Positions 1 to 6,122 of a stretch of DNA of 10,042 nucleotides are shown here, in pieces. This DNA comes from Christensenella sp. UBA7707 (GTDB lineage: Bacteria > Bacillota > Clostridia > Christensenellales > CAG-138), in assembly GCA_002482435.1 (NCBI GenBank), contig DLFZ01000169.1, positions 4,257 through 14,298 of the forward strand, given 5' to 3'. Positions within the stretch are counted from its first letter, which is position 1, and the number at the start of each line of letters is the position of its first letter. Position numbers and translations under genes: made by a program. The notes below the pieces were generated by a model. It worked only from the letters and a program-made list of their open reading frames with translations. It searched no databases and had not been told where the DNA came from.

Positions 1-773
1 GCCCAGTCCGTACACTCGTTGTAGGCAAAATACAGCGCCTTGCTTTCCGGCAGGTACTGATAGCTGTACAGCTCGTCGTATTTGCCAGTGAACACGTCGC
101 TCGTGCGCTGTACACACAGTTCGGGCATTTCTTCTGTGTTTACGGAAAGCACGGCGGTATCGGTTGATACACTGTCCTTTTCGGTGGTGAAAACGGCCTC
201 TGTTTCGCTTGCAATTACGTTGGTTCCGTAAAGGTAGACAGGGATGGAGAGGTGCTGCCCCAAACAGTAGTTCAACCACGATTCGTTTTCGTGGGAAACC
301 AGCTCGCCCAAACGATCGAGCACTTCGCCGATTGGCGTGCCGTCGATGGCGGTGACGCGCGCATAAAGCAGGCTTTCAAGGTTTTTCGGGGCGTTGATGA
401 TATAGACCCCGTCCGCAAACAAGTAAAACTCCAACGGAAACCGAAGCGCATCGTCGTATTTGAGGCCCGAATGCGCGTCGCCAACGGCTGCAACGATCTT
501 TTTGAGCTCGGTAAAAACATGCTCGTTGTCGAGCGTATCTACGCGCGCGATGAGGTCGTTCATGCGTGTTTCAAACGCTTCACGGGTTAGGATGGTAAAG
601 GGGTTTTTGTGCCGCTTCGGGAAAACCCTCATATAATACGAAAGGTCCTCGCGAAGCTGTTCGTTTCGTCGCACGGCGTCGTTTGAAAGCTTGTTCGGGT
701 GCGTTGCCGCACAGCCCATAAGAAGCGATGCGCTCAAAAGAACGCAGCAAATCCATGCAAAAAAGCGTTTCAT
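1..773 (-). CDS. Putative S41-type peptidase lipoprotein (3' end beyond the window)
   Basis: This is a partial gene that starts at ATG 773-771 and stays open to the left edge (257 codons seen). The start follows a G-rich ribosome site (GGGGGAT) with good spacing. Residues 1-21 form a lipoprotein signal peptide: K2-R3, a hydrophobic stretch and a LLMGC lipobox with Cys21 as the predicted lipidated residue, so the protein is probably anchored outside the membrane. Residues 35-104 resemble the N-terminal region of bacterial C-terminal-processing (S41) proteases: a helical segment with HKNPF at 55-59, a segment around EAFETRMNDL, and GDAHSGL at 98-104, which matches the family's GDxHT/S motif. 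Residues about 110-257 would cover the start of the PDZ-like and core region. The catalytic Ser and Lys lie in the missing part, so activity cannot be judged. The gene has its own promoter and sits behind a terminator, so it is probably not in the upstream ABC operon. Substrate unknown. Confidence 0.72.
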   Translation of the reverse strand, partial: MKRFFAWICCVLLSASLLMGCAATHPNKLSNDAVRRNEQLREDLSYYMRVFPKRHKNPFTILTREAFETRMNDLIARVDTLDNEHVFTELKKIVAAVGDAHSGLKYDDALRFPLEFYLFADGVYIINAPKNLESLLYARVTAIDGTPIGEVLDRLGELVSHENESWLNYCLGQHLSIPVYLYGTNVIASETEAVFTTEKDSVSTDTAVLSVNTEEMPELCVQRTSDVFTGKYDELYSYQYLPESKALYFAYNECTDW

Positions 774-808
774 TATATCCCCCAAATGATCTTAAGCATA
801 TGTGTATC

Positions 809-837
809 ATTATAAAAGCATTGCCGCACAATGTAAA
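809..837 (-). promoter_or_regulatory. Promoter of the S41-type lipoprotein gene
   Basis: On the minus strand a -35 box TTTACA (837-832) is followed by exactly 17 bases and a perfect -10 box TATAAT (814-809). Transcription would begin near 802, giving a leader of about 29 bases before the ATG at 773. It fits a housekeeping sigma-A promoter. Confidence 0.8.
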
Positions 838-845
838 GCGGAGCA

Positions 846-857
846 GAACGTCTGTTC
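846..857 (-). promoter_or_regulatory. Candidate LexA-like operator (GAAC-N4-GTTC)
   Basis: Minus-strand bases 857-846 read GAACAGACGTTC, a perfect GAAC-N4-GTTC dyad. With one flanking base on each side it matches 12 of 14 positions of the Bacillus DinR/LexA consensus CGAACRNRYGTTYC as I remember it. It lies 8 bases upstream of the -35 box of the lipoprotein gene. Only a sequence match supports it, and a chance dyad is possible. Confidence 0.3.
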
Positions 858-861
858 CCCA

Positions 862-906
862 CGAAGAACAAAGGCGCATCTTCGCACCGGAATGCGAAGA
901 TGCGCC
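862..906 (-). terminator. Intrinsic terminator after the ABC exporter gene
   Basis: A perfect 14-bp stem (arm GGCGCATCTTCGCA and its complement, 906-893 and 886-873) closes a 6-base loop. On the minus strand it is followed by TTTGTTCTT. It lies about 25 bases beyond the ABC exporter stop codon and would end the regulator-exporter transcript. The T-run is interrupted, but the stem is very stable. Confidence 0.85.
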
Positions 907-931
907 AACCTTTCAAACAGCGGAGTGGATC

Positions 932-2659
932 TTATTGGGATACCATGAACAGCGAGTAGAAGAAGTTTTTGTTTCCGATGAGCTCTTCAAACGTGCCTTC
1001 CTCGGCAAGCACTCCGTTTTTGAGCACGAAAATGCGGTCGTACTTCTTTAACAGCGATTCCTCCAGCCTGTGTGTTACGATGATGCGGGTGAGGTCTGAA
1101 AGCTCGAGAATGGAGTTGGTAACGGAAAATGCGGTTTCCGCGTCGAGCGCGGCGGTCGCCTCGTCCACGAGCATCACCGGCGTGCCGCGAAGCAGGCTTC
1201 GCGCAATTGAAATGCGCTGGCGCTCGCCGCCCGAAAGGCCGCTTCCGTTTTCCCCGCACGCATAGTCGCTCCCACGCTCGCCGATAAGCGGTGCAAGACC
1301 CGACATGCTGACCGCGCGGTCGAGCTTTTCCTTTTCAAAACTTCGAAACATGGTAATGTTGTCAAGAATGGAGCTGTTGAACACAAACACGTTTTGCTGC
1401 ACGATGGAAACAAGGTCGTAGAGTGAATCGGAGCTAATGGCGCGAAGCTCGTCGCCGTCGTAGAGGATTTCGCCGTCGTAATCCTCGCTGCTTCCCATCA
1501 AAAGGTTGAGAAGTGTGGATTTTCCGCTTCCCGAGCCGCCTACGATGGCGTAGCTCTTTCCCGCTTCAAAGCGCATGCTGATGTTGTTGAGAACAGGTGC
1601 GCCCTTTTCATAAGCAAAGCATAGGTTTTTGAGCTCAATTGACGTATCGAGTACGGTATCCACCGTTTTTCCCTCGCGGCGAACGTTGGAGCGAACGGCG
1701 GCGGCAAGCTTATCGATCAACGCGTTCGCCGCCTTTCGGTTGGCGAGAATCTGCGGCACGCTGGCGATGGGGGTAATTACAAAATTCATAAGTTGCACGA
1801 AAATGATCACCACACCAGCGGTCACGCCGCGCCCGCTCAACGCAAGGTACGCGCCGAACAGGAACACGCCGAACTGCGCGATGATGCCCGCCACGGCGCC
1901 GATTGTATTTATGGCGATATCCGTCATGCGGCGCTTGCATTTTGCATCCTCCGCGGCGGCGTTGTTTTGGGCAAAAAGTGCCAGAACCTCGCGCTCTGCC
2001 TTAAAGCTTTTGATCACGGAAAATCCGGAAAGAATGTCCTTCACCATGCTCAAAAAACTCTCATTTTTATCGGATACCGTCTTTTCGCGCACCGCAAGGC
2101 GGTTGCCCGTGAGCATGGAGGCAATTACCGGAAACAGTGAAAGCAAAAAGGCGACAAGCGTTAAAAAGGGGCTGTAATAAAGCATCATCGCAAACGCGCC
2201 CGCGAACATGATGAGCTGCTGCACGAGCGAGAATATTTTGGAAATATAGTTGGTTTCAATGCTGTTTGCGTCGTTGGACAGCGCCGAAAGGTAAGTCGTG
2301 GTATTTTCACCGTTGAAGGAATGAATGCTCTTTTTTGAAATTTCGCCAAAGGCAAAATCCTTATACTGGCGCATGGCCTTTTTGACAAAGCGCGGGACCG
2401 AATGATATTCGAGCAGCATCATGAAGACAAGCCCCAACGTGATGGCGACACAAATCAGCGTGAGTTCGAGGATCGAGAACCGGCTCTGCACGCCGGATAT
2501 GGCGTCGATGATCTGCTGCATCAACCAGGAAATGACGAGGTTCGCGCAGGCGGCCAGAAATGTGGACGTCAGAGCGAGGGAAAACATCATTTTGTTGCGC
2601 AGGTAGAATTGCCGCGTAAATGCTTTACGGGCTGCCTTTTGTTCGTTATTGTTCTTCAT
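932..2659 (-). CDS. ABC exporter half-transporter (fused permease and ATPase)
   Basis: A 575-residue protein with an N-terminal type I exporter membrane domain (about residues 20-305, several hydrophobic helices) and a C-terminal ATPase domain (about 335-575). All nucleotide-binding motifs are intact: Walker A GGSGSGKST at 374-382 (Lys380), Q-loop glutamine near 421-422, signature LSGGERQR with Ser476, Walker B LVDEATAALD with Asp499 and catalytic Glu500, and the H-loop His530. It should work in the cytoplasmic membrane as a dimer. Since it is the only exporter subunit here, a homodimer is the simplest guess. There is no N-terminal C39 peptidase domain, so it is not a classical leader-cleaving bacteriocin exporter. 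The ATG at 2659 has a strong GGAGGAAA site and overlaps the end of the upstream regulator gene by 14 bases, indicating translational coupling. The substrate (drug, lipid or peptide) cannot be read from the sequence. Confidence 0.93.
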   Translation of the reverse strand: MKNNNEQKAARKAFTRQFYLRNKMMFSLALTSTFLAACANLVISWLMQQIIDAISGVQSRFSILELTLICVAITLGLVFMMLLEYHSVPRFVKKAMRQYKDFAFGEISKKSIHSFNGENTTTYLSALSNDANSIETNYISKIFSLVQQLIMFAGAFAMMLYYSPFLTLVAFLLSLFPVIASMLTGNRLAVREKTVSDKNESFLSMVKDILSGFSVIKSFKAEREVLALFAQNNAAAEDAKCKRRMTDIAINTIGAVAGIIAQFGVFLFGAYLALSGRGVTAGVVIIFVQLMNFVITPIASVPQILANRKAANALIDKLAAAVRSNVRREGKTVDTVLDTSIELKNLCFAYEKGAPVLNNISMRFEAGKSYAIVGGSGSGKSTLLNLLMGSSEDYDGEILYDGDELRAISSDSLYDLVSIVQQNVFVFNSSILDNITMFRSFEKEKLDRAVSMSGLAPLIGERGSDYACGENGSGLSGGERQRISIARSLLRGTPVMLVDEATAALDAETAFSVTNSILELSDLTRIIVTHRLEESLLKKYDRIFVLKNGVLAEEGTFEELIGNKNFFYSLFMVSQ

Positions 2660-3728
2660 TTATAAGTTTCCTCCAAAGCTCGGTAAGAATGGGGGATGTA
2701 CGCTCGTCTTCCGTTAGTGCTTTTTCTATGCCGCGCATGGCTGTTTCGCCAAAGTCGTCGCCGAACGTCTGCTCTTTTCCATGGTAAAACCGGATGCTGC
2801 CGGAAGCAAAGTCCGGCGCGGCGTCAAAGACGCGAGCGGCTTTCAAAGCGAGGCGAAGGTACTGCTCGGTTTTTTCCGCATCGCCCTTGTCCGCCGCGAC
2901 CTGGGCACAACCGCAAAGCATCATAGCTTGCGCCCTCGTAAAATAAGAGGTTCTTTCGGTTTTCTTCAGCCCGTCAAGTACGCCGTGCATCCATAGAAGC
3001 ACTTCGATGGATGCGTCCGCTTCACCGCTGTTGCCATAGCAGTTGGCGAGGCCAATCGCCGTGCGAAGCATTTGTACAACGCTGTCGAGCAGGCTGTCGG
3101 AAAGGTAGGGAAGCGCTTTTTCGTATTGCTTCATCTGCGCAAGGAGAAAGCCGATCGTGGCGTTGTTGATGCCCCGAACGTTGTATTTTTGGAAGTGCCG
3201 CAACGCGCGCTCATGGTCGTCAAGCAGCACGTAAAGCTCGCCAATGGCGAACTGAATTGACTGGTCGCTGATGGTTTCATCGGTATTTTGTGATAGGAGC
3301 CCGCATGCACGCTCGTAAAGGGCAAGCGCCTTTTCAAAAACCGAACGGCCGCTCTTTTTGGAAAACCCCACAAGGTGGAGAAATCTTGCACTTTGGTATA
3401 CGACTTCAAAGTTGTTAGGAAAGCGCTGCAACGCCTTTTCGACTTCTGCATAACCTTCCTCATAATTCTCCGCATTGCGAAGCTCACGTATTTTTTTGGA
3501 CGCCAATTCAGCGGTTCTGCATTGAAGCTGGTACCCGAGAAGAACGTCTACGGATACTTCAAAAAAATCCGCCAGCGCAATCAGTGTGCCGATGTCGGGG
3601 TTCGAAAGGGCGGATTCCCATTTTGATACGGCTCCCGTTGTAACCCCTACGGCTTCCGCGAGCTGTTCCTGCGTGAGCCCAAGCGCTTTTCTGTGTTTGC
3701 GTATGGTTTCATCGAGCGTAAGCTTCAT
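2646..3728 (-). CDS. XRE-family transcriptional regulator with TPR-like C-terminal domain
   Basis: A 360-residue protein. Residues about 5-66 are a typical XRE/Cro-CI helix-turn-helix: LGLTQEQLAEAVGV, then TTGAVSKWE (30-38) as recognition helix, then a PDIGTLIALADFFEVSVDVLLG tail. Residues about 75-360 are helical repeats that look like tetratricopeptide units, for example around NYEEGYAEVEKALQRFPNN, HERALRHFQKYN and QYEKALPYL. This build (XRE head, long TPR body) is shared with RNPP-type peptide-sensing regulators, but I cannot show that it binds a peptide. The start at 3728 follows AAAGGAG with 8 bases spacing. The gene is first in a two-gene operon with the ABC exporter and probably controls it, and inverted repeats in its promoter region suggest autoregulation. 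Confidence 0.88.
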   Translation of the reverse strand: MKLTLDETIRKHRKALGLTQEQLAEAVGVTTGAVSKWESALSNPDIGTLIALADFFEVSVDVLLGYQLQCRTAELASKKIRELRNAENYEEGYAEVEKALQRFPNNFEVVYQSARFLHLVGFSKKSGRSVFEKALALYERACGLLSQNTDETISDQSIQFAIGELYVLLDDHERALRHFQKYNVRGINNATIGFLLAQMKQYEKALPYLSDSLLDSVVQMLRTAIGLANCYGNSGEADASIEVLLWMHGVLDGLKKTERTSYFTRAQAMMLCGCAQVAADKGDAEKTEQYLRLALKAARVFDAAPDFASGSIRFYHGKEQTFGDDFGETAMRGIEKALTEDERTSPILTELWRKLINEEQ

Positions 3729-3765
3729 ACATGCGTCTCCTTTGCAATAAGTATAGCGTCACAAT

Positions 3766-3792
3766 CTACAAAGTTGAAGCTACTTTGTGTAG
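3766..3792. promoter_or_regulatory. Inverted repeat, candidate operator of the XRE regulator
   Basis: ACAAAGT (3768-3774) and ACTTTGT (3782-3788) form a perfect 7-bp inverted repeat with a 7-base centre, and outer CTAC/GTAG ends extend the symmetry imperfectly. It lies 38-64 bases upstream of the regulator's start codon, a usual place for an autoregulatory site. No T-run follows, so it does not look like a terminator. Confidence 0.5.
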
Positions 3793-3808
3793 AGTTGGTA
3801 AATTATTT

Positions 3809-3838
3809 TTTATACCATTGGTAGAAAAACCATGTAAA
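3809..3838 (-). promoter_or_regulatory. Candidate promoter of the regulator-ABC operon
   Basis: On the minus strand TTTACA (3838-3833) and TATAAA (3814-3809) are separated by 18 bases. This predicts a start near 3802 and a leader of about 74 bases that contains the inverted repeat at 3766-3792. The spacer holds the dyad TACCA-T-TGGTA (3813-3823), and another TTGGTA lies at 3795-3800, so half-sites flank the -10 box. An alternative -10, TATACT (3755-3750), lacks a good -35 and would leave almost no leader. Confidence 0.5.
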
Positions 3839-3974
3839 AGCATACGTTGAGATAGGCATGTATGAGAGAAGCCGCTGAACTTCTCTTTGTGCGCGGTTTG
3901 ACGTTTAAGCTTAAGCATGGCGAAGCGGCTGGGGGGAGATGCGCGAAAACTCTTGAAAAGATTGCGCTTTTGGG
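3839..3974. other. Gene-free part of the divergent intergenic region
   Basis: The full intergenic gap is 3729-4046 (318 bases) between divergent genes. Its left end holds the regulator's promoter and inverted repeats, and its right end holds the engB promoter. In the central 136 bases I see no convincing gene, RNA or terminator. Short open frames occur on both strands but have no ribosome-binding site. Confidence 0.6.
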
Positions 3975-4003
3975 TTGCCAAGCTGCGCAATCGCTGATAC
4001 AAT
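3975..4003 (+). promoter_or_regulatory. engB promoter
   Basis: TTGCCA (3975-3980), a 17-base spacer and TACAAT (3998-4003) form a good sigma-A promoter. Transcription would start near 4010, about 37 bases before the engB ATG. The same bases could encode an upstream N-terminal extension of engB (a start at 3975), and their promoter character argues against that longer reading. Confidence 0.75.
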
Positions 4004-4046
4004 GCAATGGCGCATAGCGCACATAACGGGCCGGAGTTCATATTAT

Positions 4047-4676
4047 ATGGAAGATTTTGCGATCAAAAAGGCGGAATTTGTTACGAGCGTGGGGCTTGGC
4101 GGCGCTTATCCGCAAAAAGAAGGCGTGGAAATTGCCGTTGTAGGCAAGTCCAACGTCGGTAAATCGAGCCTTATCAATTCGCTTTGCAACAATTTTAAGC
4201 TTGCGCGCATTTCCGCAAGCCCCGGAAAAACGCGGCTCATCAATTTTTTTCGGCTCAACGGGGCATTTTACTTGGTGGACCTGCCCGGCTACGGTTTTGC
4301 CAAGGCACCGAAAACCGAAAAGGAGAAGTGGGGCCAGCTTATGGAAGGGTACCTTTCCATGGGGCGGGTAAGCCATATTTTTATGCTGCTCGACATTCGC
4401 CATGCGCCCACGGAAGATGATAAGCAGATGTTCCGCTGGATCATCTATTACGGCGTGCCGTTTACGCTCGTTGCCACAAAGTCCGATAAGCTTTCGAGGT
4501 CAAAGCGTCAGAACGCAGCAAACGCTGCGGCAAAGCTTTTGGGCGCGCCGCCCGCCGCGCTTGCGTATTCCTCCGAAACGGCCGAGGGAAGGGATGAGCT
4601 AATCAGGCGCATCGGTGCAATTGTTTCCGACGCCGGAGCCTTGGGGCAGGATGCACCAAATACGCTATTGACATAG
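4047..4676 (+). CDS. engB: Ribosome biogenesis GTPase EngB (YsxC/YihA)
   Basis: A 209-residue GTPase of the TRAFAC class needed for late assembly of the large ribosomal subunit. It acts in the cytoplasm on 50S precursors. The G motifs are complete: G1 GKSNVGKSS (33-41), a switch I threonine in PGKTR (Thr62), G3 DLPG (78-81) followed by the family hallmark YGFAK, G4 TKSD (144-147) and G5 SSE (175-177). RHAP at 118-121 and the YYGVP segment are also typical. The start at 4047 is chosen because GGAG at 4033-4036 precedes it. An open frame reaches back to 3975 but would run through the promoter, and the added residues do not resemble the family. Length is close to the usual 195-210. The last codons carry the -35 box of the next promoter. 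The lon gene that precedes it in Bacillus is absent. Confidence 0.96.
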   Translation: MEDFAIKKAEFVTSVGLGGAYPQKEGVEIAVVGKSNVGKSSLINSLCNNFKLARISASPGKTRLINFFRLNGAFYLVDLPGYGFAKAPKTEKEKWGQLMEGYLSMGRVSHIFMLLDIRHAPTEDDKQMFRWIIYYGVPFTLVATKSDKLSRSKRQNAANAAAKLLGAPPAALAYSSETAEGRDELIRRIGAIVSDAGALGQDAPNTLLT

Positions 4677-4696
4677 CATGAACGCTTTCGCATAAT
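4668..4696 (+). promoter_or_regulatory. Promoter of the zinc-ribbon/phosphoesterase pair, inside the end of engB
   Basis: A perfect -35 TTGACA (4668-4673) overlaps the last two sense codons of engB (Leu-Thr). A 17-base spacer containing the engB stop codon is followed by CATAAT (4691-4696). Transcription would begin near 4703, some 26 bases before the next start codon. No terminator separates engB from this promoter, so the downstream pair may also be reached by read-through from engB. Confidence 0.8.
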
Positions 4697-4716
4697 AGTG
4701 AAGTAAATCCCAGCTT

Positions 4717-4722
4717 GGAGGA
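4717..4722 (+). promoter_or_regulatory. Ribosome-binding site deciding the zinc-ribbon protein start
   Basis: GGAGGA here touches the first in-frame ATG (4723), leaving no spacing. It sits 7 bases (counted from GGAGG) before the second ATG (4729), which is therefore the likely start. Confidence 0.8.
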
Positions 4723-4728
4723 ATGGAT

Positions 4729-5178
4729 ATGGGTCTGAAGAAGTGCCCAAGGTGTGAACTCAATTATATTCGGGACGACGAAAAATACTGCAACGTGTGC
4801 AAACGTTACATGAAGGGTGAGCACGATGCGGAAGACGGCGTTTCGATTTGCATTGAATGCGGCGAAAACCCTGCCGTGAAAGGCTCGGAGCTGTGTGCGA
4901 TCTGCCTGAGGGAAGCCCGCAGGCAAGAGAAACTTGAAAAGGTAAAAGGCGGCCTTGCGGATGTGGATTCGCTTGACATCGACGAGGTGGCTATGGCCGA
5001 TATCGAAGTGCCGTTGCCCGGCGACGCAGAGGATATCCCCGAAAGCGAGCTTGAGGTGATCGACAAGGAGCTTGGCGACGATGACCTTGAAGATGCGGAC
5101 GACGAGGATTCTCCCGCTTTGGAACCCCTGCCGGAAGATGACGATGAGGACGACGACCTATATGACGACAAGGAGTAA
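4729..5178 (+). CDS. Double zinc-ribbon protein with acidic C-terminal tail, function unknown
   Basis: A 149-residue protein in three parts. Residues 6-24 form a first C-x2-C-x11-C-x2-C zinc ribbon (Cys 6, 9, 21, 24), and residues 41-59 form a second with identical spacing (Cys 41, 44, 56, 59), exactly 35 residues later, which suggests internal duplication. A short basic helix follows (LREARRQEKLEKVK, 60-73). The rest is low-complexity and strongly acidic: 23 of the last 38 residues are Asp or Glu. I recall similar small CPRCELNY-type proteins as hypothetical proteins in Clostridia but cannot name a function. Paired ribbons suggest contact with nucleic acid or another protein, and the acidic tail could mimic nucleic acid or keep the protein soluble. 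Both are inference. It is first in a two-gene unit: the phosphoesterase ribosome site overlaps its last codons. Confidence 0.85.
   Translation: MGLKKCPRCELNYIRDDEKYCNVCKRYMKGEHDAEDGVSICIECGENPAVKGSELCAICLREARRQEKLEKVKGGLADVDSLDIDEVAMADIEVPLPGDAEDIPESELEVIDKELGDDDLEDADDEDSPALEPLPEDDDEDDDLYDDKE
5170..5175 (+). promoter_or_regulatory. Ribosome-binding site supporting a TTG start
   Basis: AAGGAG is formed by the last two codons of the zinc-ribbon gene (Lys-Glu) just before its TAA. It lies 9 bases before TTG 5185. No ATG or GTG is better placed, so the TTG start is well supported and translation of the two genes is probably coupled. Confidence 0.8.
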
Positions 5179-5184
5179 GCATCC

Positions 5185-5880
5185 TTGAAAATCTTTGCGA
5201 TCGGCGATTTGCATCTGCCCGGCAACTCGGAAAAACCGATGGATGTGTTCGGCGAGAAGTGGGGCAAGCATTTTGAACGCGTCTGCGATTCGTGGCAGGT
5301 CACTGTGAAAGATTCGGACGTGGTGCTGATCCCGGGCGACATCAGCTGGGCGCTAAAGCTTGAGGACTCTGCCGATGACCTTGCCGCAATTGCGCGGCTC
5401 AATGGCAAAAAGGTACTGCTCCGCGGCAACCACGATTATTGGTGGAACTCGCTGGCGAAGGTACGCGGTTTGCTCGATCAAAGCATGTTTGCCGTGCAGA
5501 ACGATTGTATCGTCATAAATGGTATGGCGTTTGCCGGCTCAAGGGGCTGGACGATTCCTGAAAGCGTTGGCTTTTCTCCGGCCGAGGACGAAAAAATTTA
5601 TGAACGCGAATTAGCCCGCCTCGAACTTTCGCTCTCAAGCGTACCGGCGGGCGCGCCCATTGTTGGAATGCTTCATTATCCTCCGTTTAACGAGCGGCGC
5701 GTACCTTCCGCGTTTTGTGCCTTGTTCGAGCGGTTTCGCGCGCGCGAGGTGGTGTATGGCCACTTGCACGGCAAGGCCTGCAAGAACGCATTTGAAGGTA
5801 TGCACAATGGTGTGAACTATACGCTGTGTTCTGCCGACCACATCGGCTTTTCGCCAAAGTTCATTTTAGAAACCGAATAA
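5185..5880 (+). CDS. Metallophosphoesterase (COG1768-like)
   Basis: A 231-residue calcineurin-type phosphoesterase read from a TTG start. The full set of dinuclear metal ligands is visible in order: GDLH (7-10, Asp8 and His10), GD in PGDISWAL (Asp52), GNHD (81-84), the histidine of GMLHYPP (His164), and GHLH (192-195). The conserved surroundings KPMDVFG near 17-23, the ISWALKLED segment and YWW after GNHD resemble the COG1768 predicted phosphohydrolases as I remember them. Length is typical. It is probably cytoplasmic: there is no signal peptide or membrane segment. The natural substrate of this group is not known to me, and nucleotide, phosphodiester or protein phosphate are all possible. 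It is the second gene of the unit begun by the zinc-ribbon gene, 6 bases after it, and is followed by a strong terminator. Confidence 0.93.
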   Translation: MKIFAIGDLHLPGNSEKPMDVFGEKWGKHFERVCDSWQVTVKDSDVVLIPGDISWALKLEDSADDLAAIARLNGKKVLLRGNHDYWWNSLAKVRGLLDQSMFAVQNDCIVINGMAFAGSRGWTIPESVGFSPAEDEKIYERELARLELSLSSVPAGAPIVGMLHYPPFNERRVPSAFCALFERFRAREVVYGHLHGKACKNAFEGMHNGVNYTLCSADHIGFSPKFILETE

Positions 5881-5885
5881 CCCAT

Positions 5886-5922
5886 CGTCAGCAAAGCCTT
5901 TGTGGCTTTGCTGACGTTTTTT
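5886..5922 (+). terminator. Intrinsic terminator after the phosphoesterase gene
   Basis: A perfect 13-bp stem (5886-5898 with 5904-5916), a TTTGT loop and six T residues (5917-5922) lie 5 bases after the stop codon. This is a textbook rho-independent terminator for the two-gene unit. Confidence 0.95.
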
Positions 5923-5948
5923 GTGGGGAAACGCATTTTGAGGTGCAG

Positions 5949-5973
5949 CCGCTCTGTAAGTGGGGCGGTTTTT
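5949..5973 (+). terminator. Weak terminator-like hairpin
   Basis: CCGCTCT (5949-5955) pairs with GGGGCGG (5962-5968) using G-T pairs at two positions, with a 6-base loop, and is followed by TTTTT. It is short and may be a backup terminator or chance. Confidence 0.35.
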
Positions 5974-6021
5974 GCATAAATATCGATCTTTTGTTCGTAA
6001 AAAGCGGCCTTAAAGCTGCGC

Positions 6022-6062
6022 AAAAAGAAACGGCTTGCTTCAACAAAGCCGTTTCTTTTTTT
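6022..6062. terminator. Bidirectional intrinsic terminator
   Basis: AAAAAGAAACGGCTT (6022-6036) pairs perfectly over 15 bp with 6046-6060 around a 9-base loop. The T-run on the plus strand and the A-run before the stem give a U-tract in either direction. It would keep outside transcripts from entering the mraZ promoter and block antisense transcription leaving the cluster. Confidence 0.8.
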
Positions 6063-6122
6063 AGCGCTCTTTGTAGGAAAAGGACGCAAAAAATGGGAAA
6101 AAATTGCTTCAAAATTTCATAA

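Larger units (their letters stand above)
5923..6120. other. Gene-free stretch between the phosphoesterase unit and the dcw cluster
   Basis: From the phosphoesterase stop to the mraZ start there are about 330 bases without a supported gene. Apart from the first terminator it contains two more hairpins with T-runs (about 5949-5973 and 6022-6062) and an A-rich stretch (about 6075-6125) just before the mraZ promoter, which may help promoter activity. Open frames crossing it have no ribosome site and no recognisable product. Confidence 0.6.

Noticed and set aside
841..858. Imperfect palindrome read as a second terminator hairpin
   Set aside because: The arms are only four bases in perfect pairing and no T-run follows. 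It fits a protein-binding dyad better and was kept only as a LexA-like candidate.
1629..2177. Plus-strand open frame inside the ABC exporter gene
   Set aside because: It is antisense to the membrane domain of the exporter and has no ribosome site or family resemblance.
3917..3997. A 26-codon basic open frame (starts MAKRLGGDARK)
   Set aside because: No ribosome site, and its end overlaps the engB promoter. Its basic composition alone is not evidence for a gene.
3862..4017. A 51-codon plus-strand open frame upstream of engB (starts MREAAELLF)
   Set aside because: It has no Shine-Dalgarno site, runs through the engB promoter and resembles no family I know. It was considered as a pheromone or leader peptide but is unsupported.
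3766..4041. Minus-strand open frame opposite the engB promoter
   Set aside because: No ribosome site, and it covers the regulator's promoter and operator. The encoded sequence has no recognisable features.
3975..4046. N-terminal extension of EngB from an upstream start
   Set aside because: The bases form the -35 and -10 boxes and leader of the engB promoter, and the extra residues do not match the family.
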